Shown here piece by piece: positions 1 to 7,678 of a stretch of DNA of 26,928 nt. The stretch spans positions 1 to 26,928 of the forward strand of contig JAYEJQ010000009.1 of assembly GCA_034660735.1 (NCBI GenBank), read 5' to 3'. This DNA is from JAGLTA01 sp034660735. Lineage in GTDB: Bacteria; Patescibacteriota; Patescibacteriia; JAACEG01. Below the pieces are notes generated by a model, which was not told the DNA's origin, searched no databases, and saw nothing but the letters and a program-made list of their open reading frames with translations. The position numbers and the translations under genes are program-made. Numbering within the stretch: the stretch's first letter is position 1; every line of letters begins with the position of its first letter.

Positions 1-164
1 GCCAAAAAGGCAAAATATTTCTACAAGTGGAAGGAAACGGCGAGGCGTGGTATGTGAATCCAGAAGACGGAAAAAGATATTTTCTCGGTCGTCCAGCAGA
101 CGCTTTTAATGTAATGAGGAATTTAGGATTAGGGATTAGTAATAGTGATTTTGAGAAGTTGTAA
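1..164 (+). CDS. C-terminal fragment of a surface-type protein
   Basis: The window opens inside this gene; about 53 codons and a TAA stop remain. The tail contains GEAWYVNPEDGKRYFLGRPA and then DAFNVMRNLGLGISNSDF. I recall this Trp/Tyr-rich C-terminal motif as a recurring ending on extracellular proteins of CPR bacteria; this is memory of a family, not a search. The catalytic or structural part lies upstream of the window, so no function can be given. The gene ends about 70 bp before the toxin-antitoxin pair and is probably transcribed separately from it. Confidence 0.6.
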   Translation, partial: QKGKIFLQVEGNGEAWYVNPEDGKRYFLGRPADAFNVMRNLGLGISNSDFEKL

Positions 165-175
165 AAAAATTAATA

Positions 176-215
176 TTGACGCCATTATTTTTATAGTATA
201 AAATTATAGTATAAT
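176..215 (+). promoter_or_regulatory. Promoter/operator region of the MazEF-like pair
   Basis: TTGACG (176-181) resembles a -35 box. TATAAA (197-202) and a perfect TATAAT (210-215) lie downstream, at spacings of 15 and 28, neither ideal. The 11-mer TTATAGTATAA occurs twice with a 13-bp period (191-201 and 204-214), overlapping the -10 region. Toxin-antitoxin operons are often repressed by their DNA-binding antitoxin at such repeats; that this is an operator is inference. Confidence 0.4.
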
Positions 216-233
216 TTAATAATATAAAAATAT

Positions 234-470
234 ATGAACACAAAAACAGCGATTTCTCTTACTTTAAATAGAGATAATTTGCAATTTATTAAAAAAATAT
301 CAAAAAGAGAAGAAAAATCAAAATCGGAAATAGTGGATTACGCTTTGGAAATATATAGGAAATTTAGATTAAGAAACGACATTATAGCAGGTTTTAAAAA
401 TCAAACAGAGGAAGACGTGTTAGACGTTATGTCTGATTTTAAGGATTATTTGAATTTAATAGAGAAATAA
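234..470 (+). CDS. Probable ribbon-helix-helix antitoxin (MazE-like)
   Basis: A 78-residue protein that starts with a short beta-like stretch (TKTAISLTLNRDNLQFI) followed by a helical part with KSKSEIVDYALEIY, the usual layout of a ribbon-helix-helix DNA-binding domain. The C-terminal half is charged and would wrap the toxin. It ends 4 bp before the MazF-like gene, the classical antitoxin-first order, so the two are almost certainly co-transcribed. Its expected roles are to neutralise the toxin and repress the shared promoter, where a tandem 11-bp repeat sits. No clear SD precedes the ATG. The partner makes the assignment firm; the exact antitoxin subfamily is not resolved. Confidence 0.7.
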   Translation: MNTKTAISLTLNRDNLQFIKKISKREEKSKSEIVDYALEIYRKFRLRNDIIAGFKNQTEEDVLDVMSDFKDYLNLIEK

Positions 471-474
471 TTAT

Positions 475-840
475 ATGAATATTAGCCAATTTGATATTTG
501 GCAAGTTAATTTAAATCCGACTATTGGATCAGAACAAAATGGCAGGAGACATTGTATTATATTGCAGACAAACGCCGCGAGCAATTACGGACTAACAACC
601 ATTATTGCTCCGATTACAAGCAAAAAGATAGAAAAAGTTTATCCTTTTGAAATAAAAATTAATCCATCAAATAAAAATGGTTTAAAAGAATTGTCAAAAA
701 TTAAATTTGATCAGGTTAGAGTGATTGACAAAAGAAGATTGATTGAAAAATTTGGCAAAATAGAAGATAGATATTTTATTGAAATTTTAAAAGCGTTAAA
801 AATCATTTTTGATTTTGACAGAGATTTTAATGTAGTTTAG
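475..840 (+). CDS. mazF: MazF/PemK-family endoribonuclease toxin
   Basis: A 121-residue protein of the MazF/PemK/Kid family, which cuts mRNA at short specific sequences and halts translation. The N-terminus has the family signature DIWQVNLNPTIGSEQNGRR. By position, Arg25 and Thr48 (in APITSKK) coincide with the catalytic Arg25 and Thr48 of the Bacillus subtilis enzyme. A second family block, FDQVRVIDKRRL, is near residue 80. The usual RP after the first loop is RH here, a mild departure. Length is normal. Start and stop look intact, so the toxin is probably functional and kept in check by the upstream antitoxin gene. Confidence 0.85.
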   Translation: MNISQFDIWQVNLNPTIGSEQNGRRHCIILQTNAASNYGLTTIIAPITSKKIEKVYPFEIKINPSNKNGLKELSKIKFDQVRVIDKRRLIEKFGKIEDRYFIEILKALKIIFDFDRDFNVV

Positions 841-864
841 TTAGTTTTGTAAAAAGTTTTATAG

Positions 865-2667
865 ATGGCTGTTAAATTTAGAAAAATAAAAACAAGATAC
901 AGAAAAGATAATCGCCTTAATATTGTATTGGCGGTTATTTTTTTGTTCAATGTATTAATTGTAGTCAAGCTTTTTAATTTACAAATTGTTAATGGAGAAT
1001 TTTTTCAAGAATTAGCTGAAGGGCAGCATAATATTAGCCAAAAATTAATTCCCAAAAGAGGAAAAATTTTATTAGAAAATCCGAATAGCAACGAGTTATA
1101 TCCAATAGCGATTAATCAAAATTTGGCTTTAGTATATGCGGATCCAAGAAAGATAGAAAATTCGGAAGAGGCGGCTAAAAAATTATTAGAAATTTTAAAT
1201 CCGATCTGGAAAGAAAGATTAGCTGAAGATTGTGATCAAGACGAACTTGATAAAATATTAAAAGAGAAAGAAGATAGTTTAAAGGCAAAATTGGCGAAAA
1301 AAAATGATCCTTATGAAATATTGGCGAAAAAGATTACAGAGGAGCAATTAAGCAGAATTTTAGATTTAAAAATAGAGGGGATAAACTATAGGAGTGAAAG
1401 TATTCGTTATTATACTGAGGGAGAAATTTTAAGTCAGATTACAGGGTTTGTAAGTTATAGCCAGATTGAGCCGAATGGACAATATGGAATTGAGGGGAAT
1501 TTTGATGAATTATTAAAAGGAGAACAAGGATCGTTTTTTTCAGAAAAGGACGCGCGCGGTTATTTTATTTTTTCAAAAAATTCAGAGATTGTTTCCGCTC
1601 AAGACGGAGCTGATATTGTTTTAACAATTGATCGCGCTATTCAGTTTAAGGTTTGCGAAGAGTTAAAAAAAACTGTTGAACAGCATAGCGCTGACAGCGG
1701 TTCTATTATAGTGATGGATCCGAGTAGCGGGGCTATAATCGCTATGTGTAATGTTCCTTTTTACGACGCGAATTTTTATAATAAAGCGGATATTAAACTT
1801 TTTAATAATCCAATAATTTCCGACCAATATGAACCAGGATCTATTTTTAAAGCGATTACCATGGCAGCTGGATTGGATAATGGCGCTGTGAGCCCTAATA
1901 CTGTTTATAACGATGAGGGGTGCGTAAAGATAGGGGTTGAGACTATCTGTAATTCTGATTTAAAAGCGCATGGCAGGCAGACTATGACTAATGTTTTAGA
2001 GGAATCGCTGAATACAGGAGTGATTTTTATAGTAAAAAAGGTTGGCATTGATAAATTTAAAAAGCAAATAGAAGATTTTGGTTTTGGAAATCCAACAGGT
2101 ATAGAGTTAAGATCGGAATCTGGAGGAAATATTAGCGCTTTGAATAAGAAAAAAGAAATCTACGCGGCAACTGCTTCGTTTGGACAGGGGATTGCGGTAA
2201 CATCTCTGCAAATGGTTAACGCTTTCGCCGCTATCGCGAATAACGGGAAATTAATGAAGCCTTATTTAGTAAAAAGGATAATCAACAGTGATGGATCGCA
2301 AAAAGACTCTAAATTAACTGAAATCAGGCAGGTTGTCTCTAAAAAAACCGCTCTTTTATTATCAGCAATGCTTGCTTCAGTAGTTGAAAACGGGCATGGA
2401 AAGCGCGCGGGCGTCAAAGGATATTATGTTGCTGGGAAGACTGGCACGGCGCAAGTGCCGAAAAAATTCGGAAAAGGGTATGAGGAGGATCAAACTATCG
2501 GGCTGTTTTCTGGTTTTGCCCCGGTTGAAGATCCGCGATTTGCAATGCTTGTTAAAATTGACAACCCGAAAGATGTGATTTGGGCTGAAAGCACGGCGGC
2601 GCCATTATTCGGCAGATTAGCGAAGTTTATTTTAGATTATTACCAAATAGAGCCAAACGCGCCGTAA
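865..2667 (+). CDS. Class B penicillin-binding protein (FtsI/PBP2 type)
   Basis: A 600-residue peptidoglycan transpeptidase. A short basic N-terminus is followed by one membrane segment (about residues 18-41), then a dimerisation domain starting near RGKILLENPN, then the penicillin-binding transpeptidase domain. All three active-site motifs are present: SIFK (Ser326-Lys329, acylated serine), SLN (381-383) and KTGT (525-528). FtsI-type enzymes cross-link septal peptidoglycan and PBP2-type enzymes that of the side wall; which role applies cannot be decided here. It starts 25 bp after the MazF-like gene, possibly by read-through. Together with the class A enzyme at 4224 it shows that this organism builds a real peptidoglycan wall. 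Confidence 0.88.
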   Translation: MAVKFRKIKTRYRKDNRLNIVLAVIFLFNVLIVVKLFNLQIVNGEFFQELAEGQHNISQKLIPKRGKILLENPNSNELYPIAINQNLALVYADPRKIENSEEAAKKLLEILNPIWKERLAEDCDQDELDKILKEKEDSLKAKLAKKNDPYEILAKKITEEQLSRILDLKIEGINYRSESIRYYTEGEILSQITGFVSYSQIEPNGQYGIEGNFDELLKGEQGSFFSEKDARGYFIFSKNSEIVSAQDGADIVLTIDRAIQFKVCEELKKTVEQHSADSGSIIVMDPSSGAIIAMCNVPFYDANFYNKADIKLFNNPIISDQYEPGSIFKAITMAAGLDNGAVSPNTVYNDEGCVKIGVETICNSDLKAHGRQTMTNVLEESLNTGVIFIVKKVGIDKFKKQIEDFGFGNPTGIELRSESGGNISALNKKKEIYAATASFGQGIAVTSLQMVNAFAAIANNGKLMKPYLVKRIINSDGSQKDSKLTEIRQVVSKKTALLLSAMLASVVENGHGKRAGVKGYYVAGKTGTAQVPKKFGKGYEEDQTIGLFSGFAPVEDPRFAMLVKIDNPKDVIWAESTAAPLFGRLAKFILDYYQIEPNAP

Positions 2668-2767
2668 TAGGTTGCGTGTAAGTTATTTGAGTAGTATTAT
2701 TAAGTTGCTGACGAGCAAGTTTCTAATCATTTAAAATATTTTGTTATGCTTAATTTATAAAAAAATT

Positions 2768-3385
2768 ATGAAAAAAGAAAAGACACAAATATTTTATATT
2801 CACGGCGGAATGACTTTTAAAAATAAGAAAGATTATTTGCGCTATTTAAAAACGAGAAAAATATCAATAGAAGGAAAAATACGCTGGAGTGAGAATTATT
2901 TGGATAAGAAATTAGGAAAATATTGCGAAATTATCAGACCGCTTATGCCATTAAAAGATAACGCAAAATACGAAGAATGGAAAATTCATTTTGAAAGATA
3001 TTTTCCATATTTAAGAAATAATATTATTTTAATTGGTGAATCTTTAGGTGGAATTTTTTTTGCAAGATATTTATCAGAAAATAAGTTTCCTAAAAAGATA
3101 CTATCGACTTATTTAATCTGTCCGCCATTTGATAATACTTTGTCTGAAGAAGATTTAGTGGGTGGTTTTAAACTTAAATCAGACATTTCAATGATTGAAA
3201 AAAATTCCACAAATCTTAATCTATTATTTTCAAAAGATGATGATGTTGTTCCTGTATCTCACGCAGAAAAATACAGAAAAAAATTAAAAAATGCAAATAT
3301 CATAATTTATGAAAGCAAAAATGGACATTTTAAAATATCTGAGTTTCCAGAAATTATTAAAATGATAAAAAATGATATAAAATAA
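2768..3385 (+). CDS. Small alpha/beta hydrolase (RBBP9/YdeN-like)
   Basis: A 205-residue protein with the layout of a compact serine hydrolase. It begins IFYIHGG (oxyanion region), has the nucleophile elbow GESLGG with Ser92, an acidic stretch SKDDDVVP (Asp157-159, one being the triad acid) and NGHF with His187. RBBP9/YdeN-like proteins have this size and triad order; the natural substrate is generally unknown. I chose the ATG at 2768; an in-frame TTG at 2741 would add nine residues that do not look conserved. It ends 6 bp before the NYN-domain gene, suggesting a two-gene operon. Confidence 0.7.
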   Translation: MKKEKTQIFYIHGGMTFKNKKDYLRYLKTRKISIEGKIRWSENYLDKKLGKYCEIIRPLMPLKDNAKYEEWKIHFERYFPYLRNNIILIGESLGGIFFARYLSENKFPKKILSTYLICPPFDNTLSEEDLVGGFKLKSDISMIEKNSTNLNLLFSKDDDVVPVSHAEKYRKKLKNANIIIYESKNGHFKISEFPEIIKMIKNDIK

Positions 3386-3391
3386 ATTATA

Positions 3392-3913
3392 ATGAAAAAA
3401 AAGTTAAGAAATATAGCGTATATAGATAATACTAATTTATACAAAGGCAGTGAGGCTGAAGGTTTTAAAATTGACTATATTAAATTCAGAAAATATCTTG
3501 AAAATAAGCACGGAGTTAAAATGGCGTATATGTTTATCGGTTTTGTTTTAGGAAACGAAGAAATATATAAATGGTTTCAGGAATGCGGTTATACTTTAGT
3601 TTTTAAGCCGACTATTCCGAATCGTAATGGAATAAAAGGGAATTGTGACGCAGAATTAGTTTTACAGGCAACTTCTGATTTTTATGAAAATAAATTTGAT
3701 AACGCTATATTAGTTAGTTCTGATGGCGATTTTGCTTGCTTAGTAAAATTTTTGATTAAAAAAAATAAGTTTGGTTTTTTATTAAGTCCGAGAGAAAGTA
3801 AGAAATGTTCATTTTTATTAAAAAGGATTGGAACAAAAATAGTTTTTTTGCCGCAGATTAAAGAAAAAATTAACTATAAAAATGAAAATCCCCCATTAAA
3901 ACCGCAGTTTTAA
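3392..3913 (+). CDS. NYN/LabA-like PIN-fold nuclease
   Basis: A 173-residue protein of the NYN (LabA-like) group in the PIN nuclease superfamily, putative metal-dependent RNases. The acidic residues that bind metal are visible: Asp12 in YIDNTN, Asp86 in GNCDAEL, and Asp111/Asp113 in SSDGDF. The Ser-Asp-Gly-Asp block followed by a hydrophobic helix and FGFLLSPRES matches the usual C-terminal half of the domain. The RNA target is unknown. It follows the hydrolase by 6 bp. The last 20 residues, rich in Lys, Asn and Pro, overlap the 5' arm of a hairpin that probably ends the transcript. Confidence 0.72.
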   Translation: MKKKLRNIAYIDNTNLYKGSEAEGFKIDYIKFRKYLENKHGVKMAYMFIGFVLGNEEIYKWFQECGYTLVFKPTIPNRNGIKGNCDAELVLQATSDFYENKFDNAILVSSDGDFACLVKFLIKKNKFGFLLSPRESKKCSFLLKRIGTKIVFLPQIKEKINYKNENPPLKPQF

Positions 3914-3926
3914 CAGGGGAATTTTC
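3884..3926 (+). terminator. Hairpin at the end of the NYN gene
   Basis: GAAAAT-CCCC (3884-3893) pairs with GGGG-A-ATTTTC (3916-3926) across the stop codon of the NYN gene. One arm has a single bulged A, and the loop is about 22 nt. It is an imperfect intrinsic-terminator candidate: only a short T-rich run is built into the 3' arm, with no clean U-tract beyond it. Confidence 0.4.
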
Positions 3927-4037
3927 TTGGTAATTTACATTAAAGTATAATATATTTTTATTAAAAGTCAATAGCAATTATACGTACGTAGGCGATGAAA
4001 AATTAAAGTAAAGTTTATAACAATTTATTAAAAAATT
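3927..4037. other. Intergenic stretch with a -10-like TATAAT
   Basis: A perfect TATAAT sits at 3946-3951, but no good -35 box is at the usual distance (TTTTCT at 3922-3927 is a poor match, spacer 18). If active it would serve the dehydrogenase remnant and the class A penicillin-binding protein gene downstream. I see nothing else here. Confidence 0.3.
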
Positions 4038-4219
4038 ATGGTTAGAATTATTGTTACACAAAATTTAGGATTAAAATTCAAAGATATAGAAAAATTAAAA
4101 CAGATAGGGGATTTAAAAATTTATAATGAACTGTCTAAAACACTAGACGAATGTTTAAAAAGATGATTGAAAATATAAAAGCATGGCTGATTAGAAAGCC
4201 GATAAATTTATTAAAATAA
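4038..4219 (+). pseudogene. Internally deleted D-2-hydroxyacid dehydrogenase remnant
   Basis: From ATG 4038 the translation is a 42-residue peptide beginning MVRIIVTQNLGL and including KIYNELSKTLDE, which resembles the N-terminus of D-isomer-specific 2-hydroxyacid (phosphoglycerate-type) dehydrogenases. It stops at TGA 4164-4166. Overlapping that stop, in another frame (4163-4219), is an 18-residue peptide containing ENIKAWLIRKPINLL, which resembles the family's C-terminus (typically ENI-AWL-GKPINVV). Intact members have about 300 residues, so some 250 central codons, including the NAD-binding domain and catalytic Arg/Glu/His, are missing. Both similarities are from memory; the N-then-C order is what makes the interpretation persuasive. 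Confidence 0.5.
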
Positions 4220-4223
4220 ACAT

Positions 4224-7139
4224 ATGCCTATATCACAGCTTCGGAGAAAAAAATTAAGAAACAGCAGGATTATTGTTCCGCGGCGCGTTGGCGATTATAG
4301 CAAAAGCGGCGCGCGGTTTAATAATAACAACGGGTGGAAAAGAAAAAAAAATAATAAGGGACTATTAAGAAAAATATTATTTTGGTCAATCTCGCTTTTT
4401 CTACTTTTTGCCTTTTTGGGAACTATCGCTCTTGGAGGCGCGCTTCTTTGGTTTTCAAAAGATTTGCCAGACCCTGATAAATTAATAGAAAGAAATTTGC
4501 CATTAGCGACTAAAATTTATGATCGTTCAGGTGATAAACTTCTTTATGAAATTCACGGAGAACAGAACAGAACATTTATTTCATTAGAAGAAATTCCGAT
4601 TTACGCAATTCATGCGACTATCGCTATGGAGGACAAGACATTTTTTCAGCATAAAGGATTTTCATTGTGGGGAATGTTTCGCGGAGTGATTATTGCAAAG
4701 TTAAAAGGCGGCAGAGCGCAGGGCGGATCAACAATCACTCAACAATTTATCAAAAACGCGATTCTTAGCAATGAACGGACAATTCAGAGGAAAATTAAAG
4801 AGTTGATTTTAGCGTGGCGGATTGAAAAAAAATTCAGCAAGGATGAGATTCTCCAACTCTATTTTAATGAAATTCCATACGGATCAACCGCTTATGGAAT
4901 AGCATCCGCGAGCAGTCTTTATTTTGGAAAATCCGCGCGCGATATAAGTATTGCGGAATCTGCGATTCTGGCGGCCTTGCCTAAAGCTCCGACATATTAT
5001 TCGCCTTATGGATCGCACAAGGACAAATTAATAATACGCCAGCAGTATATTTTAAAATTAATGAAAGACCAGGGATATATTGACGAGCAGGAATATGACG
5101 ATGCTTTAAATGAAGAGTTGGTTTTCGCGAAACGATACGAGAACATAAAAGCGCCACATTTTATAATGTATATTAAAGAACTTTTAACGGAAAAATACGG
5201 CGAAAGAATGGTTGAGCAAGGCGGCTTAAAAGTTATAACTACTTTAGATTTATACAAGCAGGAAAAAGCGGAAGAAGCCGTTGATGAATTTTCTGAAATA
5301 AACGAAAAAAAGCATAATGCCAAAAATGCGGCATTGGTAGCGATTGACGCAAAAACAGGGCAGATTTTAAGTATGGTCGGCTCGCGCGATTATTTTGATT
5401 TGGAAAACGACGGAAATGTCAATGTGGCGATCCGTTTGCGGCAGCCAGGTTCATCGCTTAAACCGTTAGTTTATGCGATCTCTTTTGAAGTCGGATATAC
5501 GCCAGACACTATCCTTTATGACGCAAAAACAGATTTCGGCGTTTACGGAACTAAAAAATATTCCCCTAATAATTATGATAATAGATTCCGCGGTCCTGTC
5601 ACAATTAGAAAATCGCTGGCGGGATCGCTAAATATTCCAGCTGTTAAAACGTTATATTTAACAGGCATTGATAAAGTTATTGAGCAGGCGAAAGAATTCG
5701 GTTATACAACTTTGGACGACAAGAGTCGCTTTGGACTTTCACTTGTTTTGGGAGGCGGCGAAATAAAATTGCTAGAGCATGTTGGGGCTTACGCGGCTTT
5801 TGCTCGCGATGGAGTTTATCATCCAGTTACAGGGATTTTAAGAATAGATGATTCTGATGGCAAAATTATTGAAGAATACAAAGAAAAGGAGAGGCGAGTA
5901 ATCAGCGCGCAAGCAGTTCGTTTTCTTAACAGCATACTCTCAGATAATAACGCGCGCGCTTACGCTTTTGGTGGGGATAATCTTTTAAATTTAGGCGATA
6001 GGCCTGTATGCGCTAAAACTGGAACAACTAATGATTATAAAGACGCGTGGACAATTGGTTATACGCCTTCTTTAGTTGCAGGTGTTTGGGGCGGGAATAA
6101 TAGCGGGGAAGAGATGAAGCGCGGGTCTGGAGGTTCAAAAGTCGCCGCGCCGATTTGGCATAAATTTATGGAATCTGTTTTGGGCAAAGTCGGGGAAGGC
6201 GAGCCAGTTGAGCAATTTATTAAGCCAGACGAGATTAAAACAGATAAGCCAGTTTTAATCGGCAAGACACAGGAAGAAATAAAATTAAAAATAGACAAAT
6301 TTTCCAAAAAATTGGCGACAGAATTGACACCAGAAGAAGCGATTGAAGAAAAAACTTTTAAGCAATTCCATTCCATTCTGCATTATGTAAATAAAGATAA
6401 TCCGCAAGGGGAAAATCCAGAAAATCCTGAAAACGATCCACAATACAAAAAATGGGAAGAAGCGGTTATTGAATGGGTAAAATCCGCGAATGATGATGGA
6501 TTAAACATAGAATCTCCGCCGACAGAATATGATGATATTCATATTCCTGAAAATAAACCGAGTATTGCGATTTTAAATTTAACAGATAATCAAGAAATCA
6601 ATAACGACGAGTTGTTTATTGATATTGAAGCTTCCGCGCCGCGCGGATTAAGTAGAGTAGATTATTTCATAGGTGGAACTTTAATTGACAGTATGAATGT
6701 CTCGCCATATAATTTGTATTGGGTGATTGAGGATATTATCAACACAAAACATAAACTGCGAGTTGTAGCCCATGATGATGTTTTAAATAGCGCTGAAACT
6801 TCTTTAAATCTTAATTTGAATATTATTGACGAGCCGTTAAGTGTCGTATGGATAAGACCTTCCAATAACCAGCAATTTTCTAAAAGCGATTTCCCAATAA
6901 ATGTCGCGGTTGTTTTGTCTCGTGTTAAACGGCTGAAAAAAATAGATTTTTTCATAAAAGAAATATCTTCTTCTAATGCTAAATTGTTGTCTTCAGTAAT
7001 TAAGCCGCAAGAAAAAAATATTTCATTTAGTATAAATGATTTTCCAAAAAAGAAAGGGTTTTATAAAATATATTTAACCGCCGTTGATATTAACGAAAAG
7101 CAGACAATCAACAGCGGAGTGTTGATTAAGGTTGAGTAA
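4224..7139 (+). CDS. Class A penicillin-binding protein (PBP1a type)
   Basis: A 971-residue bifunctional peptidoglycan synthase. A basic cytoplasmic stretch (1-50) is followed by one membrane helix (51-77). The GT51 glycosyltransferase domain has catalytic Glu136 in EDKTFFQHKGF, then GGSTITQQFIKNA and RKIKELILAWRIEKKFSKDE. The transpeptidase domain has SSLK (Ser410-Lys413), SLN (468-470) and KTGTT (598-602). After about residue 690 comes an acidic linker, then two Ig-like beta repeats (from about 785, each opening with a P-x-N-x-Q pattern), likely cell-wall facing. It polymerises and cross-links glycan strands outside the membrane. ATG 4224 follows the dehydrogenase remnant directly, and no SD is visible. 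Confidence 0.9.
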   Translation: MPISQLRRKKLRNSRIIVPRRVGDYSKSGARFNNNNGWKRKKNNKGLLRKILFWSISLFLLFAFLGTIALGGALLWFSKDLPDPDKLIERNLPLATKIYDRSGDKLLYEIHGEQNRTFISLEEIPIYAIHATIAMEDKTFFQHKGFSLWGMFRGVIIAKLKGGRAQGGSTITQQFIKNAILSNERTIQRKIKELILAWRIEKKFSKDEILQLYFNEIPYGSTAYGIASASSLYFGKSARDISIAESAILAALPKAPTYYSPYGSHKDKLIIRQQYILKLMKDQGYIDEQEYDDALNEELVFAKRYENIKAPHFIMYIKELLTEKYGERMVEQGGLKVITTLDLYKQEKAEEAVDEFSEINEKKHNAKNAALVAIDAKTGQILSMVGSRDYFDLENDGNVNVAIRLRQPGSSLKPLVYAISFEVGYTPDTILYDAKTDFGVYGTKKYSPNNYDNRFRGPVTIRKSLAGSLNIPAVKTLYLTGIDKVIEQAKEFGYTTLDDKSRFGLSLVLGGGEIKLLEHVGAYAAFARDGVYHPVTGILRIDDSDGKIIEEYKEKERRVISAQAVRFLNSILSDNNARAYAFGGDNLLNLGDRPVCAKTGTTNDYKDAWTIGYTPSLVAGVWGGNNSGEEMKRGSGGSKVAAPIWHKFMESVLGKVGEGEPVEQFIKPDEIKTDKPVLIGKTQEEIKLKIDKFSKKLATELTPEEAIEEKTFKQFHSILHYVNKDNPQGENPENPENDPQYKKWEEAVIEWVKSANDDGLNIESPPTEYDDIHIPENKPSIAILNLTDNQEINNDELFIDIEASAPRGLSRVDYFIGGTLIDSMNVSPYNLYWVIEDIINTKHKLRVVAHDDVLNSAETSLNLNLNIIDEPLSVVWIRPSNNQQFSKSDFPINVAVVLSRVKRLKKIDFFIKEISSSNAKLLSSVIKPQEKNISFSINDFPKKKGFYKIYLTAVDINEKQTINSGVLIKVE

Positions 7140-7365
7140 ACTATGTCAACTTTATGATAAATAGGCATAGTAATTAAATAATATATTTAGACTTGTCGCA
7201 TAACAAATTACCCAAGTAGAAAGCTGGAAAAAGGGGTTGATATATGGGTTGTTTGTGTAAAAAGTTATTTAAACTTGCAATATTTTTATAGTATGATAAT
7301 ATAAAGTTATTAACATATTGTGTTAATAATAATTTACAATATATAACGATTTGAGTTAAATTATA
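7140..7365. promoter_or_regulatory. Intergenic region with probable HigBA promoter
   Basis: TTGCAA (7275-7280) is a fair -35. Several -10-like boxes follow: TATGAT 7292-7297, GATAAT 7295-7300 and TATAAA 7300-7305, at spacers of 11, 14 and 19. The phrase TATTTTTATAGTAT (7281-7294) also occurs at the first toxin-antitoxin promoter (185-198), suggesting related control regions. The first 130 bp hold no gene I recognise. Confidence 0.35.
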
Positions 7366-7668
7366 ATGGAAATAGTTTGGAAGAACAACAAAATAAAAAA
7401 GCAAGTTGAAAAAATTATGCGATCAAATAAAAAAGCAAGAAACAGATATGCGCAGTTTAAAAATGCTCCCAGTTTTCTTGATATTCCCCCAAGCGCAAAA
7501 GCTCATTTTTTAAAAGGTGATTTAGAGAAATATTTTGTTGTTGATTTTGATTATCCAGCTAGACTTATTTGCGAGCCAGTAGGAGAGTTTGAAAAAGATG
7601 AAAAACAATTTGTAAAAAAAACTATTATTGCCATAGAAATAATTAAAATTGAAAAAGATTATCATTAA
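7366..7668 (+). CDS. higB: HigB/RelE-type toxin
   Basis: A 100-residue basic protein of the RelE/HigB type, ribosome-dependent mRNA interferases. Early helices are rich in Lys/Arg, followed by the beta-strand section KYFVVDFDYPARLICEPVGE, typical of HigB, and a closing strand IIAIEIIKIEKDYH. It lies toxin-first, 10 bp ahead of an XRE-type antitoxin gene, the order characteristic of higBA systems. The assignment depends heavily on that partner. Length is normal for the family and no frame damage is seen. Confidence 0.68.
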   Translation: MEIVWKNNKIKKQVEKIMRSNKKARNRYAQFKNAPSFLDIPPSAKAHFLKGDLEKYFVVDFDYPARLICEPVGEFEKDEKQFVKKTIIAIEIIKIEKDYH

Positions 7669-7678
7669 TTTTAAAAAA

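Noticed and set aside
7174..7404. Minus-strand ORF before higB
   Set aside because: AT-rich Tyr/Asn/Leu translation, overlaps the higB start, no start signal or family resemblance.
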